From assembly GCA_040182905.1 (NCBI GenBank), contig JARQWU010000148.1, positions 1 to 24,974 of the forward strand: a stretch of DNA of 24,974 nucleotides, read 5' to 3'. Shown here one piece after another: positions 1-9,862 of the stretch. Origin of the DNA: Barthelona sp. PAP020. Its lineage: Eukaryota; Metamonada: BaSk clade. The position numbers and the translations under genes are program-made. Each line of letters starts with the position of its first letter. The stretch's first letter is position 1. The notes beneath the pieces were generated by a model. It was not told the origin of the DNA, made no database searches, and saw only the letters and a list, made by a program, of their open reading frames with translations.

Positions 1-159
1 TATTAAAAAAATATTTTTGTTCGTCTTGAACTCTTAAGGCAACCATTCTCTGGAGCCTTTGCTAAACATCTTTGTTTAGTGATCAATTTATGGATGACCG
101 AAGTAAAACCTCGGTCCCAATTTATTCTTTGGAACTCAAACTTGCCAAATTTTTTTTTT
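1..159 (+). ncRNA. Candidate structured RNA gene (four tandem hairpins plus T-run)
   Basis: Four stem-loops follow one another: 36-59 (AAGGC/GCCTT with an inner CCA/TGG), 62-79 (CTAAAC/GTTTAG, 6-nt loop), 96-116 (GACCGA/TCGGTC, 9-nt loop) and 117-132 (CCAA/TTGG). A run of ten T at 150-159 on the plus strand would suit an RNA polymerase III terminator. The 5' end may lie left of the window. No U1, U2, U4, U5, U6, SRP, RNase P or tRNA signature was recognised. The segment also lies beyond the 3' end of the minus-strand IFT140 gene, so 3' UTR structure or chance are alternatives. Confidence 0.35.
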
Positions 160-303
160 AAAAAAAAATTTTATGGAAATTTTATTCGAGAGAAGTCATC
201 ATCCAATCCTTCCAAAAAATAACATAAACAAATAAATTCAAAATAAATTACAAGTTCTTTATGAAGAAAAAAGGAAAACACAATCATATAAAAAGCTACA
301 AAA

Positions 304-3300
304 TTACAAAGGAAGTTCATCAATATCATCAAAAAGGATGTCATCAAAACCATCATTTGGTTGAACATTATTTAAACTTGATTGCATAGACACTGGTTGT
401 TGTTGTTTATTCTGTTGATCAAGCATTCTAGTGATCAAATTCATAGTACCTTCATCAGCAAAATGTTTGAGTTGTAATTGTCTTGATTTCATCTGTTGAA
501 TCAAAAGATTTGTCTTGGCAAGATCTTTAACCCTGTAAAAATAATAATAGATTAAAACAGCATAAATATCACCAATTTGAACCATAGTTGATGCACGAGT
601 GAAGATATTCAAAGAGTTGGATCTCAAATTAACATCATCAATCAATATTTGATTGAGATTGTTAACAACTTCCGCAGCCTCACTTGAATTTGCTGGATAT
701 GCTGGACTGAACATATTATCATCAACTTGGTCCAATGAAAAATATGACTTTATGTGCATATATACAACAGGATCGTTACCAAAGTATCCAACCAATGCAG
801 TTTTATATTTGGTAAAATTCTGGATGTCTTCTATCTGTTTAATTAGCCATTGTTTTGAGAAGTCAATTCTTTGAATCAAATTAGTAGCTCCCACATCTGA
901 TTGGTCGATCTGAAATTTGGGATTCTCCAAAATTTTCACACACTCAGCAAAGGCTTTTGCTCCTTGATCATAAAGTAGTTCATCCAATATCTTACTTTCA
1001 CCCAAAGCAAAATAGAATCTGGCAAGCTTAAGATAGGATTTTCCTTTGATATAAAAACTAATGATTAATTTTTTAAGTTTCATTTCCCCTCTCCAATTCT
1101 TTGTTTTGATGAAATCAGCAACTTTTTCAAATATTTCGGGATTTTTACAAATTTTTGCAAATTTCACAACCTTATCAATGTTATTTGTACGTATTAAACA
1201 TTCAAGAGCTCTCACTTGTGATCCTCCTTGACTGTATTTAATAGCAGCATGACTGTACTTTTTTTGCCCTTCCAAAATCTCACCAAACTTGATGTAATCT
1301 TCTGAATTGGCATCTTTTCTTTGATTAATGGATTCCAAAGTTTTGTTATCAATTACAATTTTATATTTTTCAATCATTTCCAAAATTTCCGATAAAGGAT
1401 ATTCAGGACGCTTCAAATAGATTCGTAATGACTTTTCAGGTTCCCCTCTTCTTAAAAATAATTCAGAAATTTTCTTGAATAATCTGGGATTATCTGGAAT
1501 GTCTTGTAAAGGTAGATCGTCAATAAGTTGTACTTGTCCTTGTGCTACAGAAAGATTGATTGCTCTTTCTATTAAACCTGCCTGGAAATAAAGCTTGATT
1601 GCTCGAATAACATCATCATGGTCAAATAAAATCTTCCCTGCATATATTTTCAAACGAATGTCAGAAGACATGTTTGCAAACGAATAGACCAAGTTTAGAT
1701 TACCCATCTTTAATGCTAATGCAAGGGCTTCAGAATAAAATTCTCCTTCAGAATATAATTGAAGAGCTTTTTGACGATTTAACTCAACATTATCAATCTC
1801 GATTTGTTTAACGTTAGAATCTCTTTGGTTATCTATATCGATCTGATGAGCCAATAAAATTCGATCTTCTATTCCCATATCATTACCCAAATTGTTAGCA
1901 GCATATTGTTTTGAGCTAGCGTTAACATTTTCCTCAAAAACATGAAACTTACTGAAAGATTGATCTGCTTTGATTGTTTGATCGCAATTTTCAAGATGTC
2001 TAGCAAAGTAAAGTATCATTTGCTTACGATACTGAATTTCTTTTGTCTTTTTAATCAATTCAAACAATTGCTCAAATTGTTGGGTTTCAACAAGAATCTT
2101 TGCAACCATTTTTCCATTTTTCAAACGAATAAAATGTTCCAACGGCATTTCTGGACTTTCTGCAAAATGATCAATGAATTGTGCATGAAATTCTTGCAAA
2201 CCAAAATAGTCTTGACAAATCGTTTCCAAATATTCATAATCACCAATTGAATTGAGAATATTTTTGATTTTTGCTAAATTATTACTTTGAGAATAGTTTA
2301 CAATAGCTGCATCTGTATCATTTTCAAGTTCTTTTGCTAAAGCAGTTTGATAATATAGATTCTTCAAATAGATTCTATCTTTGTCTTTAGCTATTTCTAA
2401 AGCCTTTTCAAAATCATTTAAATCAGTGTATAACTTAACCATTAGGTCATATCTTCCTAACTTTTCATATATATTCATTGCATCATCAACCATATTCAAA
2501 TGAATGGCAATTTCTGCAAGACATAACATTTCGTAATCGGATTGAGGTTGACTGTTAAATAGAGAATTTGAAACTTCATTTTTACTTGATAGATCAGCAT
2601 TATTAGGTCCATTTGCTTCATTTACCTTATTAGATGATAGATTTAAAGGTTTAATCTTTGAAACAGATGGTAAAAAATGTTCAATTACAAAAGAAGGCTG
2701 TAAATTATTCAAATGTGATAAGCATAACTGAAGAAATGGAAAATTTTGAATTTTAACACAAATTCTGGCCATTGTTCTCCACAAATTGCTCTTTCCTTGA
2801 TTTTGAGATATAACCATGTTGATCTTATTTAAATCTTCGGTAATAATATTGGAACAGAAATCAATTAACGATTTAACCGTCTTTTCATCAGATGGATCTT
2901 CCAATTCTTTGAAGAAATTCATTAATTCTTTGGTAATATTGTTTTCCAACTTATCACTAATATTAGAAGACGTTTGAGTAGTGGTACTCATACCAAACAC
3001 ATAGTAAGGAATTGAAGTTCCCAAGAAATTATAAACAGTGGAATTTTCATGCTTATCAAATAGGAAAACATGATCTTTATGAAAGTAGAAAGACAAAACA
3101 ATTGATTTCTTTGACTCATCATTCACCAATTCAACATTTAATACAGTACTTTCAATTGTATCCCATTGTAAAGTGATTGGACGGTAATCTTTGGTAACAT
3201 AATCAAAAATCTTTAATAGAGAAAAAGATCCACTGCTGACATCACAAATATGAACATTTTCCTCAGTTAAAAAGGCAAATTGTTCACCAGAAATGTTCAA

Positions 3301-5112
3301 ATCACAAATAATAGGAACAGATCGAACTGGACTCTTTAAAAAGATCTTAGGTATGAAACCATCGTCTGTTAATTCAAAAACAAAGAAAAACAAACGTGTT
3401 GTAGGAATGATGAAATATTTCCCTTTCTGTACAACTTTTAAAGCTTCTCCATGCTCTAAATTGAAACGATAACTATGTAAACTTTCCATTTCTAAAGTTT
3501 GAAAGATTAAACAATTATCAGATGTAATGGCAATCAAATAAGACTTGTAAACTTTAACATCTCTCACCAAATGATCTAAAGTGCGATTAAAAGTAAAGAC
3601 GAACTTACCGAATTCATCAACTTCGAAACTGTATATCTTGATGCCTTGATTTGTTGTGCAGCATAAATATTTTTCACCAATACAAAAGGCAATTATTGTT
3701 GCTTCAACATCTAAAACACTCGAAATGTCTCCAAACTTATTGCAAATTAATAATTTAGAAGGTTCTACATGCCTTAATATGCAAATATTATTGAAAACTT
3801 TTTGAATCAAAGATTTATAAATGTTTTCCATTACAACTGAACATGTTCCATCTTCCTTCATGATTAACATTTTTTCTTCCATGGCAGAAAGCAATTCTCC
3901 TTTCAATAATATTGTTTTACAAGGTGACTCATTCTTTAATACCTCTGTTGCTGTTAAAGTCCATTGTTTATCATGAAATAATCGTTCATCAAAATAACCC
4001 TTGAAAAGAAATACCCTATTTTCAGTTGTACTAAAAAATATTGAACCATTTCTTGCAACACAATTGATAATACGTTCAGAATTCGAATTCGTTGGAAATA
4101 ATAGAGTAAAACTCTCTTCAGTTTCTAAATTCCAAAACTTCAAATTGTTTTCACCAGAACAAGTCACAAAAATGCCTGGATGCAAGTCTTTTGCATAAAA
4201 AATTCTAGTTGAATCGCCAGAATATCCTAACTTTGAAAACCGTTGACTTGTTTTCACACTATTAAACAATTCAATCTCTACATTCAATTCTTTAGCAGAA
4301 TCATTATTTTTACTGACATTACGATTAGGACTACCAGCTCCATATTCTTCTTTAACAGGAAATTGAGTAATCCAATGTTCCAATTCATGTGATGCTTTAA
4401 TAACAACATATTTGTAATTCTTGAAGATTAGATGTTCATTATCATCATAAGAATTGGCAACAGGATAAACGTTAAAAAGCACAATATCAGGTGTTTCACT
4501 TCTAAAAATTGCTCTAACCTCACTTTGAGGATGTTCAGTATCAATATTTTTAACATGTATCTCAAGAATCTCTCGTTTATTACAGATTAAGAAAAAAATC
4601 AAATCATTGCTAAACTTACGTAAATTTGGAAAAGATACTAGGGAAATACTGGATAAATTTTCCTTTAAATTCAAATAATTCATCAATTTGTGACTAACTA
4701 ATGCTTTTGAATCACTTTCAAAATCAATACTAAACAGAGAAAACCCACATTTTTCATCAATTGAAAGAAAAAATTCCTCAAATCCTTCAATCACACCTAT
4801 AAACTTCAATGATCTTCGATGATGTTCTAAACTCTCAATACATTGTTCGCCAGTTGCTATATCATAATGTAATACAACACCTTCACTAAATCCAGCATAT
4901 AAAATATGTGCAGAAGGATGCCAACATAATGTTGTTGCTGGTAATACTCGAGAAATAGTACGGTCATCAATTAACTCACATGTGTCAGAAAAAATAAAAA
5001 TGTGACCAGAAGTAGAAGATACTGCAAAAATTGGTTCGGTCGGATGTGTTGCAATTATCGATGCTTTCCCTTGTGGTAACTTTAATTGATATTCTGTTAA
5101 CAAACTTTTCAT
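304..5112 (-). CDS. IFT140: Intraflagellar transport protein IFT140 (IFT-A complex)
   Basis: A 1602-residue protein in one uninterrupted frame, somewhat longer than animal IFT140 (about 1460). It belongs to the IFT-A complex, which drives retrograde transport in the flagellum and import of membrane proteins. The N-terminal ~700 residues have WD40 character, for example the HPTEPIFAVSS segment near residue 30 and CSGENNLKFWNLE further on. The C-terminal half is a TPR-like helical solenoid from about residue 860, with AMNIYEKLGRYDLMVKLY and, near residue 1284, KKYSHAAIKYSQGGSQVRAL, which matches the family's KKYTQAG..KAM segment. IGDIYAVL near residue 1514 matches the IGDVYGFL segment. The tail is acidic and ends in DIDELPL. 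The ATG at 5112 was chosen because it is the first ATG in frame. An 11-T tract lies 6 nt upstream on the sense strand. GPN3 lies upstream on the same strand. Confidence 0.95.
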   Translation of the reverse strand: MKSLLTEYQLKLPQGKASIIATHPTEPIFAVSSTSGHIFIFSDTCELIDDRTISRVLPATTLCWHPSAHILYAGFSEGVVLHYDIATGEQCIESLEHHRRSLKFIGVIEGFEEFFLSIDEKCGFSLFSIDFESDSKALVSHKLMNYLNLKENLSSISLVSFPNLRKFSNDLIFFLICNKREILEIHVKNIDTEHPQSEVRAIFRSETPDIVLFNVYPVANSYDDNEHLIFKNYKYVVIKASHELEHWITQFPVKEEYGAGSPNRNVSKNNDSAKELNVEIELFNSVKTSQRFSKLGYSGDSTRIFYAKDLHPGIFVTCSGENNLKFWNLETEESFTLLFPTNSNSERIINCVARNGSIFFSTTENRVFLFKGYFDERLFHDKQWTLTATEVLKNESPCKTILLKGELLSAMEEKMLIMKEDGTCSVVMENIYKSLIQKVFNNICILRHVEPSKLLICNKFGDISSVLDVEATIIAFCIGEKYLCCTTNQGIKIYSFEVDEFGKFVFTFNRTLDHLVRDVKVYKSYLIAITSDNCLIFQTLEMESLHSYRFNLEHGEALKVVQKGKYFIIPTTRLFFFVFELTDDGFIPKIFLKSPVRSVPIICDLNISGEQFAFLTEENVHICDVSSGSFSLLKIFDYVTKDYRPITLQWDTIESTVLNVELVNDESKKSIVLSFYFHKDHVFLFDKHENSTVYNFLGTSIPYYVFGMSTTTQTSSNISDKLENNITKELMNFFKELEDPSDEKTVKSLIDFCSNIITEDLNKINMVISQNQGKSNLWRTMARICVKIQNFPFLQLCLSHLNNLQPSFVIEHFLPSVSKIKPLNLSSNKVNEANGPNNADLSSKNEVSNSLFNSQPQSDYEMLCLAEIAIHLNMVDDAMNIYEKLGRYDLMVKLYTDLNDFEKALEIAKDKDRIYLKNLYYQTALAKELENDTDAAIVNYSQSNNLAKIKNILNSIGDYEYLETICQDYFGLQEFHAQFIDHFAESPEMPLEHFIRLKNGKMVAKILVETQQFEQLFELIKKTKEIQYRKQMILYFARHLENCDQTIKADQSFSKFHVFEENVNASSKQYAANNLGNDMGIEDRILLAHQIDIDNQRDSNVKQIEIDNVELNRQKALQLYSEGEFYSEALALALKMGNLNLVYSFANMSSDIRLKIYAGKILFDHDDVIRAIKLYFQAGLIERAINLSVAQGQVQLIDDLPLQDIPDNPRLFKKISELFLRRGEPEKSLRIYLKRPEYPLSEILEMIEKYKIVIDNKTLESINQRKDANSEDYIKFGEILEGQKKYSHAAIKYSQGGSQVRALECLIRTNNIDKVVKFAKICKNPEIFEKVADFIKTKNWRGEMKLKKLIISFYIKGKSYLKLARFYFALGESKILDELLYDQGAKAFAECVKILENPKFQIDQSDVGATNLIQRIDFSKQWLIKQIEDIQNFTKYKTALVGYFGNDPVVYMHIKSYFSLDQVDDNMFSPAYPANSSEAAEVVNNLNQILIDDVNLRSNSLNIFTRASTMVQIGDIYAVLIYYYFYRVKDLAKTNLLIQQMKSRQLQLKHFADEGTMNLITRMLDQQNKQQQPVSMQSSLNNVQPNDGFDDILFDDIDELPL

Positions 5113-5377
5113 GGAATCAAAAAAAAAAATCAAAAATCAAAAACCAAATAAAAAAAAAGTTCTCTTTTTATGTTTAACAAAACGTTAAATTCAATTTAAA
5201 ACAATTTAAGTTACTTATGTAAATATTGTTAATCCAATAATTATTTGAAAGAATTAAAATCTGAAATTTTCTTTTACAATAATTTTTGCCAAAAATTTCA
5301 TCATTTTATTCAAAAATGGTTATAAAAAAAGACTATTATTTATTTGACTATCACATATATTGGTTCTTCCATTAAAA

Positions 5378-6242
5378 TTATGCTTCTTCAGGTAAACTAT
5401 CATAGCCATAATCCAATACCATGTCCACATAAGCAATTAAGTTGATTAAAGTATCTTCAGTTTTGTCTAACTTTTGAAATTTTATCAAACCCCAATCATT
5501 CAATAGATCAGCTATCTTATGATTCAACCCTCTCAAATGTTCCAACTGAACCTCCTCATTCAAACCATTCTTAATCATGTATATATTAGGATCCAAATAT
5601 CTTTCCAAATCAATCATGGATTCTGCCAAATCGCATTTAGACAAAACATTTATGTGAGAAATACTTAATTGAATCATGGCAGATAAACACATCAACATAC
5701 CACTGACATATCTAGACATACCATCAACAAAAGTGGCATCCATCATATACAAACCAACAATGCGATATCCTTTATTCTGAAAAGTTTTTAAAATATTCTT
5801 CATCACAGGAATGTGAGAGTACAATTCTATTTGTCCAGGACAATCAATGATTAAATAATCATCATCAAAATCACCTAATTCTTCCTCAAACTGTCCAATA
5901 TTATTGTAAAGAAACTCCAAACAAAAAATCAACGCCCCATTCGGTCCCAAATGCAAATCTTCATCTTCCATTGCATCAACAGTTTGAATGTAATTTCTAA
6001 TATCAACTGATGGCTCATATGGCAAATATTCAGCCGCTGGATCTAAATTAACAATATGCACACTTCTTCTGGTCGTTTGAAAATGTTCTAATGCTCTTGC
6101 ACAATATGTTGACTAGATTTGTTAGTTCAATATAAAAAATCCAAGTTGAATACTTTTCCCTACAAAGAGTTAGATGAAAATAAAGTGTTGATTTTCTTAC
6201 ACTTCCGGCAGCACCCATCACAAGTTGAGCGAACTTACCCAT
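5378..6242 (-). CDS. GPN3: GPN-loop GTPase 3 (three exons, one of 6 nt)
   Basis: GPN3 is a cytosolic GTPase that, with GPN1, helps assemble RNA polymerase II and bring it into the nucleus. The spliced gene joins 6242-6201, 6159-6154 and 6112-5378 and encodes 260 residues. Only this splicing restores the P-loop GAAGSGKSTYC; the 6-nt middle exon supplies its Gly-Lys. Further landmarks are VNLDPAAE after the P-loop, the GPN motif in GPNGALIFC, DCPGQIELYSH (G3) and LSKCDL (G4), all at the expected spacing, and length agrees with the family (about 280). Both introns are 41 nt with GTA starts and CTAAC near the 3' end. The gene is divergent from DRC4, with 210 bp between start codons. Unspliced reading gives only a 64-residue product. 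Confidence 0.95.
6113..6153 (-). other. GPN3 intron 2 (41 nt)
   Basis: Starts GTATTC and ends CTAACAAATCTAG on the minus strand, with CTAAC ending 8 nt before the 3' boundary. It follows the 6-nt exon at 6154-6159. Removing intron 1 alone would bring an in-frame TGA 10 codons after the 6-nt exon. Confidence 0.9.
6160..6200 (-). other. GPN3 intron 1 (41 nt)
   Basis: Starts GTAAGA and ends CTAACTCTTTGTAG on the minus strand. The CTAAC branch-point-like motif ends 9 nt before the 3' boundary. It lies between codons 14 and 15, inside the P-loop. Confidence 0.9.
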
Positions 6243-6452
6243 TTTTGTATCGTTTTTTTTTGGATAATAAAAAAAAAATTTTGGATGTTAACAAATCCTC
6301 ATTCTTTAAGAAAAAAAATGGCCATTAAATACTTTGAAATAACGTTTATTATTAATTGACGAGTGCCATCCTTTTAGAAATGATAAAAAGGTCTTTCAAA
6401 CAAACGCACATTTAAATTGAAATTGTTTCAATTTTTTTTTTTAAATAATCTC
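6243..6452. promoter_or_regulatory. Divergent promoter region, GPN3 / DRC4
   Basis: The 210 bp between the start codons of GPN3 (minus) and DRC4 (plus) must hold both 5' UTRs and promoters. A palindromic AACGTT is at 6341-6346 and a T tract at 6432-6442 precedes the DRC4 start. No TATA box or known initiator could be assigned. Confidence 0.45.
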
Positions 6453-7868
6453 ATGCCACCCAAGAAAACCAAAACAAAAAAAACCAAACCATCAACAGAA
6501 GGTATTAATTATGAAGAAATTATTAACAATCTTAATGCCAGAATTACTGATTTGGAAAAAGATTTGGAACAAAGTGAACAATTCAGAAATTTTTATCAAC
6601 TTGGTAGAGATAAATTACAGACATTTTGGGATATTACACGTAGAGAAGTTGAAAGATTGGCTGCTGAATTAAGAAACAAGGATCGTGAACTGGAAGAAAG
6701 AGATGAACGTCATCAAACCAGAATAATGCTATTTAAACAACATAGTCATCATTTATCCTATGAGCATCAAAATGCTTTGGCTTTGTTAAAAAGACAATAT
6801 GAAGAAGATTTACGTGCTCAAGCCACAAATTTCCGTGGCAGAGAAAAGGAATTAAAAGTTCAAAAGGCAGAATTGAAAGCAGCTTTGAGGGAAATGCAGC
6901 AAAATCATGATGACACAACAAGAACTTTGATGCAGAATCTTGACCAGTCCATTACTGATTTGAGATTGAAGTTTTTAGATCAAATTGAAGAAATTCAAAC
7001 AAAGTATGAGCAGAGATTGTCTGAGCAAAAAGAACAGTTGGAAGATCGTTTTAAGAATGAGTTCATTGAATTAGAAGATCGAAAGAATGCACATATTGGA
7101 CTATTGATGCAACAACATGAGAAGTCTTTCTTATCAATTAAGAGCTATTATACTGATATCACCCGTAACAACATCGATATGATTCGTAAATATAAAAACA
7201 AAGTCAATGAATTGAAAAAACATGAGGCAGCTCATGAGAAATTAATTTTTGAGTTATGTCAGGACAATAAAAGAATGAAAGAACCCTTAGACAAGGCAAG
7301 AGACGAACTTGCACAATACAAGAATCAATTGACCAATTATGAAAAAGATAAAGTCAGTTTAAAGGGAACTAAACAACGTTTATATGCAACTGAAAAGGCA
7401 TTAAAAACGTTGGAATGGGAATATGAAGTTTTAGAACAAAAATTCAATCAATTACAGAATGACAGAGATACTTTATATGAAAAATTCGAACAATTGGTTG
7501 TTGAAGCTCAACAGAAGAGCGGATTGAAAAATTTAATTTTGCAAAAGAAAGTCGAAGCTTTAACCGACACATTAGAAAAGAAGGAAGTACAATTAAGTGA
7601 AGTTTTACAGGTGAGCGGCATTCCACAAGGTTCAATTAATCGTTCACAAGGTTCTGAAGAAATTTTGGAAGCCAAGAATCAACACATTAGTGATTTAACT
7701 ATCAGATTGAAAGAATTGACAAAAAGACACAATGAAATGATAGGTGTTTTTTGTGCAAAATTGGAACAATATGGTATTTCACCAGACGAACTTGGATTTG
7801 AACCTGCAAGAGCAGAAGAAAACGTTTCAATGGCACCTGCTGGGTTGGTATCCAAAAGGAGAGTGTAA
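6453..7868 (+). CDS. DRC4: Dynein regulatory complex subunit 4 (GAS8 / trypanin family)
   Basis: A 471-residue coiled-coil protein of the nexin-dynein regulatory complex, which links doublet microtubules in motile flagella and controls dynein activity. It aligns with animal GAS8 from end to end: a basic MPPKKTKTKK start, RDKLQTFWDITRRE (near residue 60), RNKDRELEERDERHQ, then ERKNAHIGLLMQQHE, and YYTDITRNNIDMI and WEYEVLEQKF in the central coiled coil. The C-terminal GFEPARAEE and PAGLV also match. Length is normal for the family (about 478). The ATG at 6453 was chosen over upstream in-frame sequence because there is no earlier ATG and the MPPKK start matches the MAPKK of the family. An 11-T tract ends 10 nt upstream. 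Confidence 0.95.
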   Translation: MPPKKTKTKKTKPSTEGINYEEIINNLNARITDLEKDLEQSEQFRNFYQLGRDKLQTFWDITRREVERLAAELRNKDRELEERDERHQTRIMLFKQHSHHLSYEHQNALALLKRQYEEDLRAQATNFRGREKELKVQKAELKAALREMQQNHDDTTRTLMQNLDQSITDLRLKFLDQIEEIQTKYEQRLSEQKEQLEDRFKNEFIELEDRKNAHIGLLMQQHEKSFLSIKSYYTDITRNNIDMIRKYKNKVNELKKHEAAHEKLIFELCQDNKRMKEPLDKARDELAQYKNQLTNYEKDKVSLKGTKQRLYATEKALKTLEWEYEVLEQKFNQLQNDRDTLYEKFEQLVVEAQQKSGLKNLILQKKVEALTDTLEKKEVQLSEVLQVSGIPQGSINRSQGSEEILEAKNQHISDLTIRLKELTKRHNEMIGVFCAKLEQYGISPDELGFEPARAEENVSMAPAGLVSKRRV

Positions 7869-8019
7869 TTTTATTTTTTTTATTGTACAAATTGTTAAAC
7901 ATAAATTGTTTTTTCTTTAATGCAATTTTTTTTTAAATGAAATAATGAAAGTTCATTTGCCCTGACAAAAATTCTTTTGATGAAAATAAAAAATCTATTC
8001 TTTTTTCTTCTTATTTATA

Positions 8020-8347
8020 ATGGCTAAGGGAAAACCAGCTTCTTTTAAAAATCTTGACAAGCAATTCCAGAAAAACGGTATTCACAAAAATGGAAAATCA
8101 AAGGTATTTTGAGAAAATTGCAGTTATGATCTAACGTTATTAGAAAAAAGAAGAATCTTCAGTTGCACCTTGGATTGTAGGTATTATTATGTTCATTTTA
8201 CTTGGAAGTTCATTATTTCAATTATTGAGATTCTTGACTTGGGGTAAGTCGGATATGAATCGTAAAGGTATTAATGATGACGATGTTGAAGTTGAGGATT
8301 TGACAGAAGAATTAATTGATGATATGGAAGATATTGCAATTGAATAA
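8020..8347 (+). CDS. SERP1: RAMP4/SERP-like ER tail-anchored protein (one intron)
   Basis: Two exons, 8020-8103 and 8144-8347, encode 95 residues. RAMP4 is a small tail-anchored protein that associates with the Sec61 translocon and stabilises newly made membrane proteins. The match is to its core: a polar basic N-terminus, NGIHKNGKSK (family N-I-T-x-R-G-N), then ESSVAPWIVGIIMF, comparable to ASVGPWLLALFIF, and GSSLFQLLRF, comparable to GSAIFQIIQS. The membrane segment is about residues 37-60. Unusually, some 34 residues follow it, 14 of them acidic, where typical RAMP4 ends almost at once. The ATG at 8020 is the only start giving this N-terminus. The gene lies 151 bp after DRC4 on the same strand and converges on the IQ gene. 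Confidence 0.88.
8104..8143 (+). other. RAMP4 intron (40 nt)
   Basis: Starts GTATTT and ends CTAACGTTATTAG, with CTAAC ending 8 nt before the 3' boundary. Splicing joins Lys28 to Lys29 in frame. An internal CAG at 8121-8123 is upstream of CTAAC and was not used as the 3' site. Confidence 0.88.
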
Positions 8348-8462
8348 AATACTTGTTAAAAAGAAATGAATAAGATTTTTACAATGATTTATTGATTTGT
8401 TCATAAAAGAATTGGTTTGTGTGAGGGTTTTTTTTTTTCCTTTTTTTTTTTTTGATTTTGAA

Positions 8463-9755
8463 CTATTGATAATTGGTTAATTGTTGGCCAATTGTTTGAA
8501 TCAAAGAATCATCAAAAATAATACAGGCTGATTTTACCATTTGAACTCTTTCTTCTTCAGATAAAATGCATGATAATTTTAAGGAATATGAGATTTCAGA
8601 ATTAAGCGAAGTTTGACACCTTTCTGCAGCAACATTTTCGAGATTTTCAAACCATTCTTGTTGTTTTTCCTCAAATTTTTGAGAACATAATTCAATTTTT
8701 ATTTGGTCTGGAATTTTCAAGGGCTTTTCTAAAACATTCGCAAATTGAAAGATAATTGATTCATTTGCTTCTTGCAATTGATTGGATAAAATTCTTCGTC
8801 TGTTCTTCTTCCTTCTTTGAATTTTTTGAAAACAATCATTAATCAGTACAACAGTTCGCTCAAATTGTATTTGTATTATTGACTTCCTCGCTAAATTTCT
8901 TGCAAACAAATTCCTGGCACGTCTTTGAATTGTGATAACATGACTTCGAAAAAGTCTTACAGATGAAGCAATATAATTTACACGTTGAATATCTTTTAAA
9001 AATAAAGCAACTATTGGTGCTTCTTTTCTTCTTCGTGCTTGTAAATTTAAAATCATTGCTCTAATTAATGAACGGCAAATTACCTGAGTGGACAATTTTT
9101 CTGTCTGTTTTTGTATTTTATACACGTAAGCGTGCCAACTTCTTTGAATGATTGTCGCTTCTTCACCTCTTTTTTTCTTAAGACATCTCAAAAATCTTCG
9201 CATTCGTATTTGTTGTTTTAAAGCTTCCAACCTTGCTTCTAAATTTACAATAACTATCCACATCATTTGAACCTCCTGATAATTCTCCTCTTGAATCATA
9301 AAGGCCAATCTTTGTCGAATATCTAATCTGATATGTTTTTCTTCTCGTTTGATAATTTTATCGTACATTTCTTTATTATGTAAATCTTCTTGTTCTACTT
9401 TTCTCAAGTGTGCTTTCATTAAAGTCTTTTGAAGTTTGTTCGCCTTTACTAAATCAATCTTTCTCTTAACAATAGGATTGGATTTTTCAATATTTGATAC
9501 ATTTTGTTGAATAAAATTGTTGTTATTTATGACAAACAATTTATCTCTTCTTCTTTTATGAATATCTTTGGATAAAGTTATAAATTTATCTCTTGAAGCA
9601 AAATCGGATGACAATATCTCAATCTTTTCTTCAACAGCTCCAGCCAATTTTTTTCGATAATGGATTTTTTGATTGGATTGTGAAATATGTTCAGTTAATA
9701 CATTATCCAACCATGGAACTCCTGATATTTTTGGTAATTTAATCTGTTTCGACAT
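8463..9755 (-). CDS. IQ-motif, coiled-coil protein of unknown identity
   Basis: A 430-residue basic, largely helical protein without signal peptide or membrane segment. Two segments look like calmodulin-binding IQ motifs: TIIQRSWHAYVYKIQKQ at about 201-217 and ITIQRRARNLFARNLAR at about 274-290. A third weaker one, CFQKIQRRKKNRRR, is near 308-321. Lysine-rich helices and coiled coil surround them. IQ proteins with this layout often sit at centrosomes, basal bodies or axonemes, and the flagellar neighbours are compatible, but I could not name a family. The ATG at 9755 is the first in frame and is preceded by an 11-T sense-strand tract (9776-9786). The gene lies tandem to the kinesin gene, 107 bp downstream of that gene's stop, and converges on RAMP4 with 115 bp between stops. 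Confidence 0.7.
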   Translation of the reverse strand: MSKQIKLPKISGVPWLDNVLTEHISQSNQKIHYRKKLAGAVEEKIEILSSDFASRDKFITLSKDIHKRRRDKLFVINNNNFIQQNVSNIEKSNPIVKRKIDLVKANKLQKTLMKAHLRKVEQEDLHNKEMYDKIIKREEKHIRLDIRQRLAFMIQEENYQEVQMMWIVIVNLEARLEALKQQIRMRRFLRCLKKKRGEEATIIQRSWHAYVYKIQKQTEKLSTQVICRSLIRAMILNLQARRRKEAPIVALFLKDIQRVNYIASSVRLFRSHVITIQRRARNLFARNLARKSIIQIQFERTVVLINDCFQKIQRRKKNRRRILSNQLQEANESIIFQFANVLEKPLKIPDQIKIELCSQKFEEKQQEWFENLENVAAERCQTSLNSEISYSLKLSCILSEEERVQMVKSACIIFDDSLIQTIGQQLTNYQ

Positions 9756-9862
9756 GGTATGAATAAATTATATGTAAAAAAAAAAATTCCACAAAATTTT
9801 ATCAAAGTGTACCAAAAGCTCTAAACTGATGGTCTTATGTTTGATTGAAAAATAAACATATA

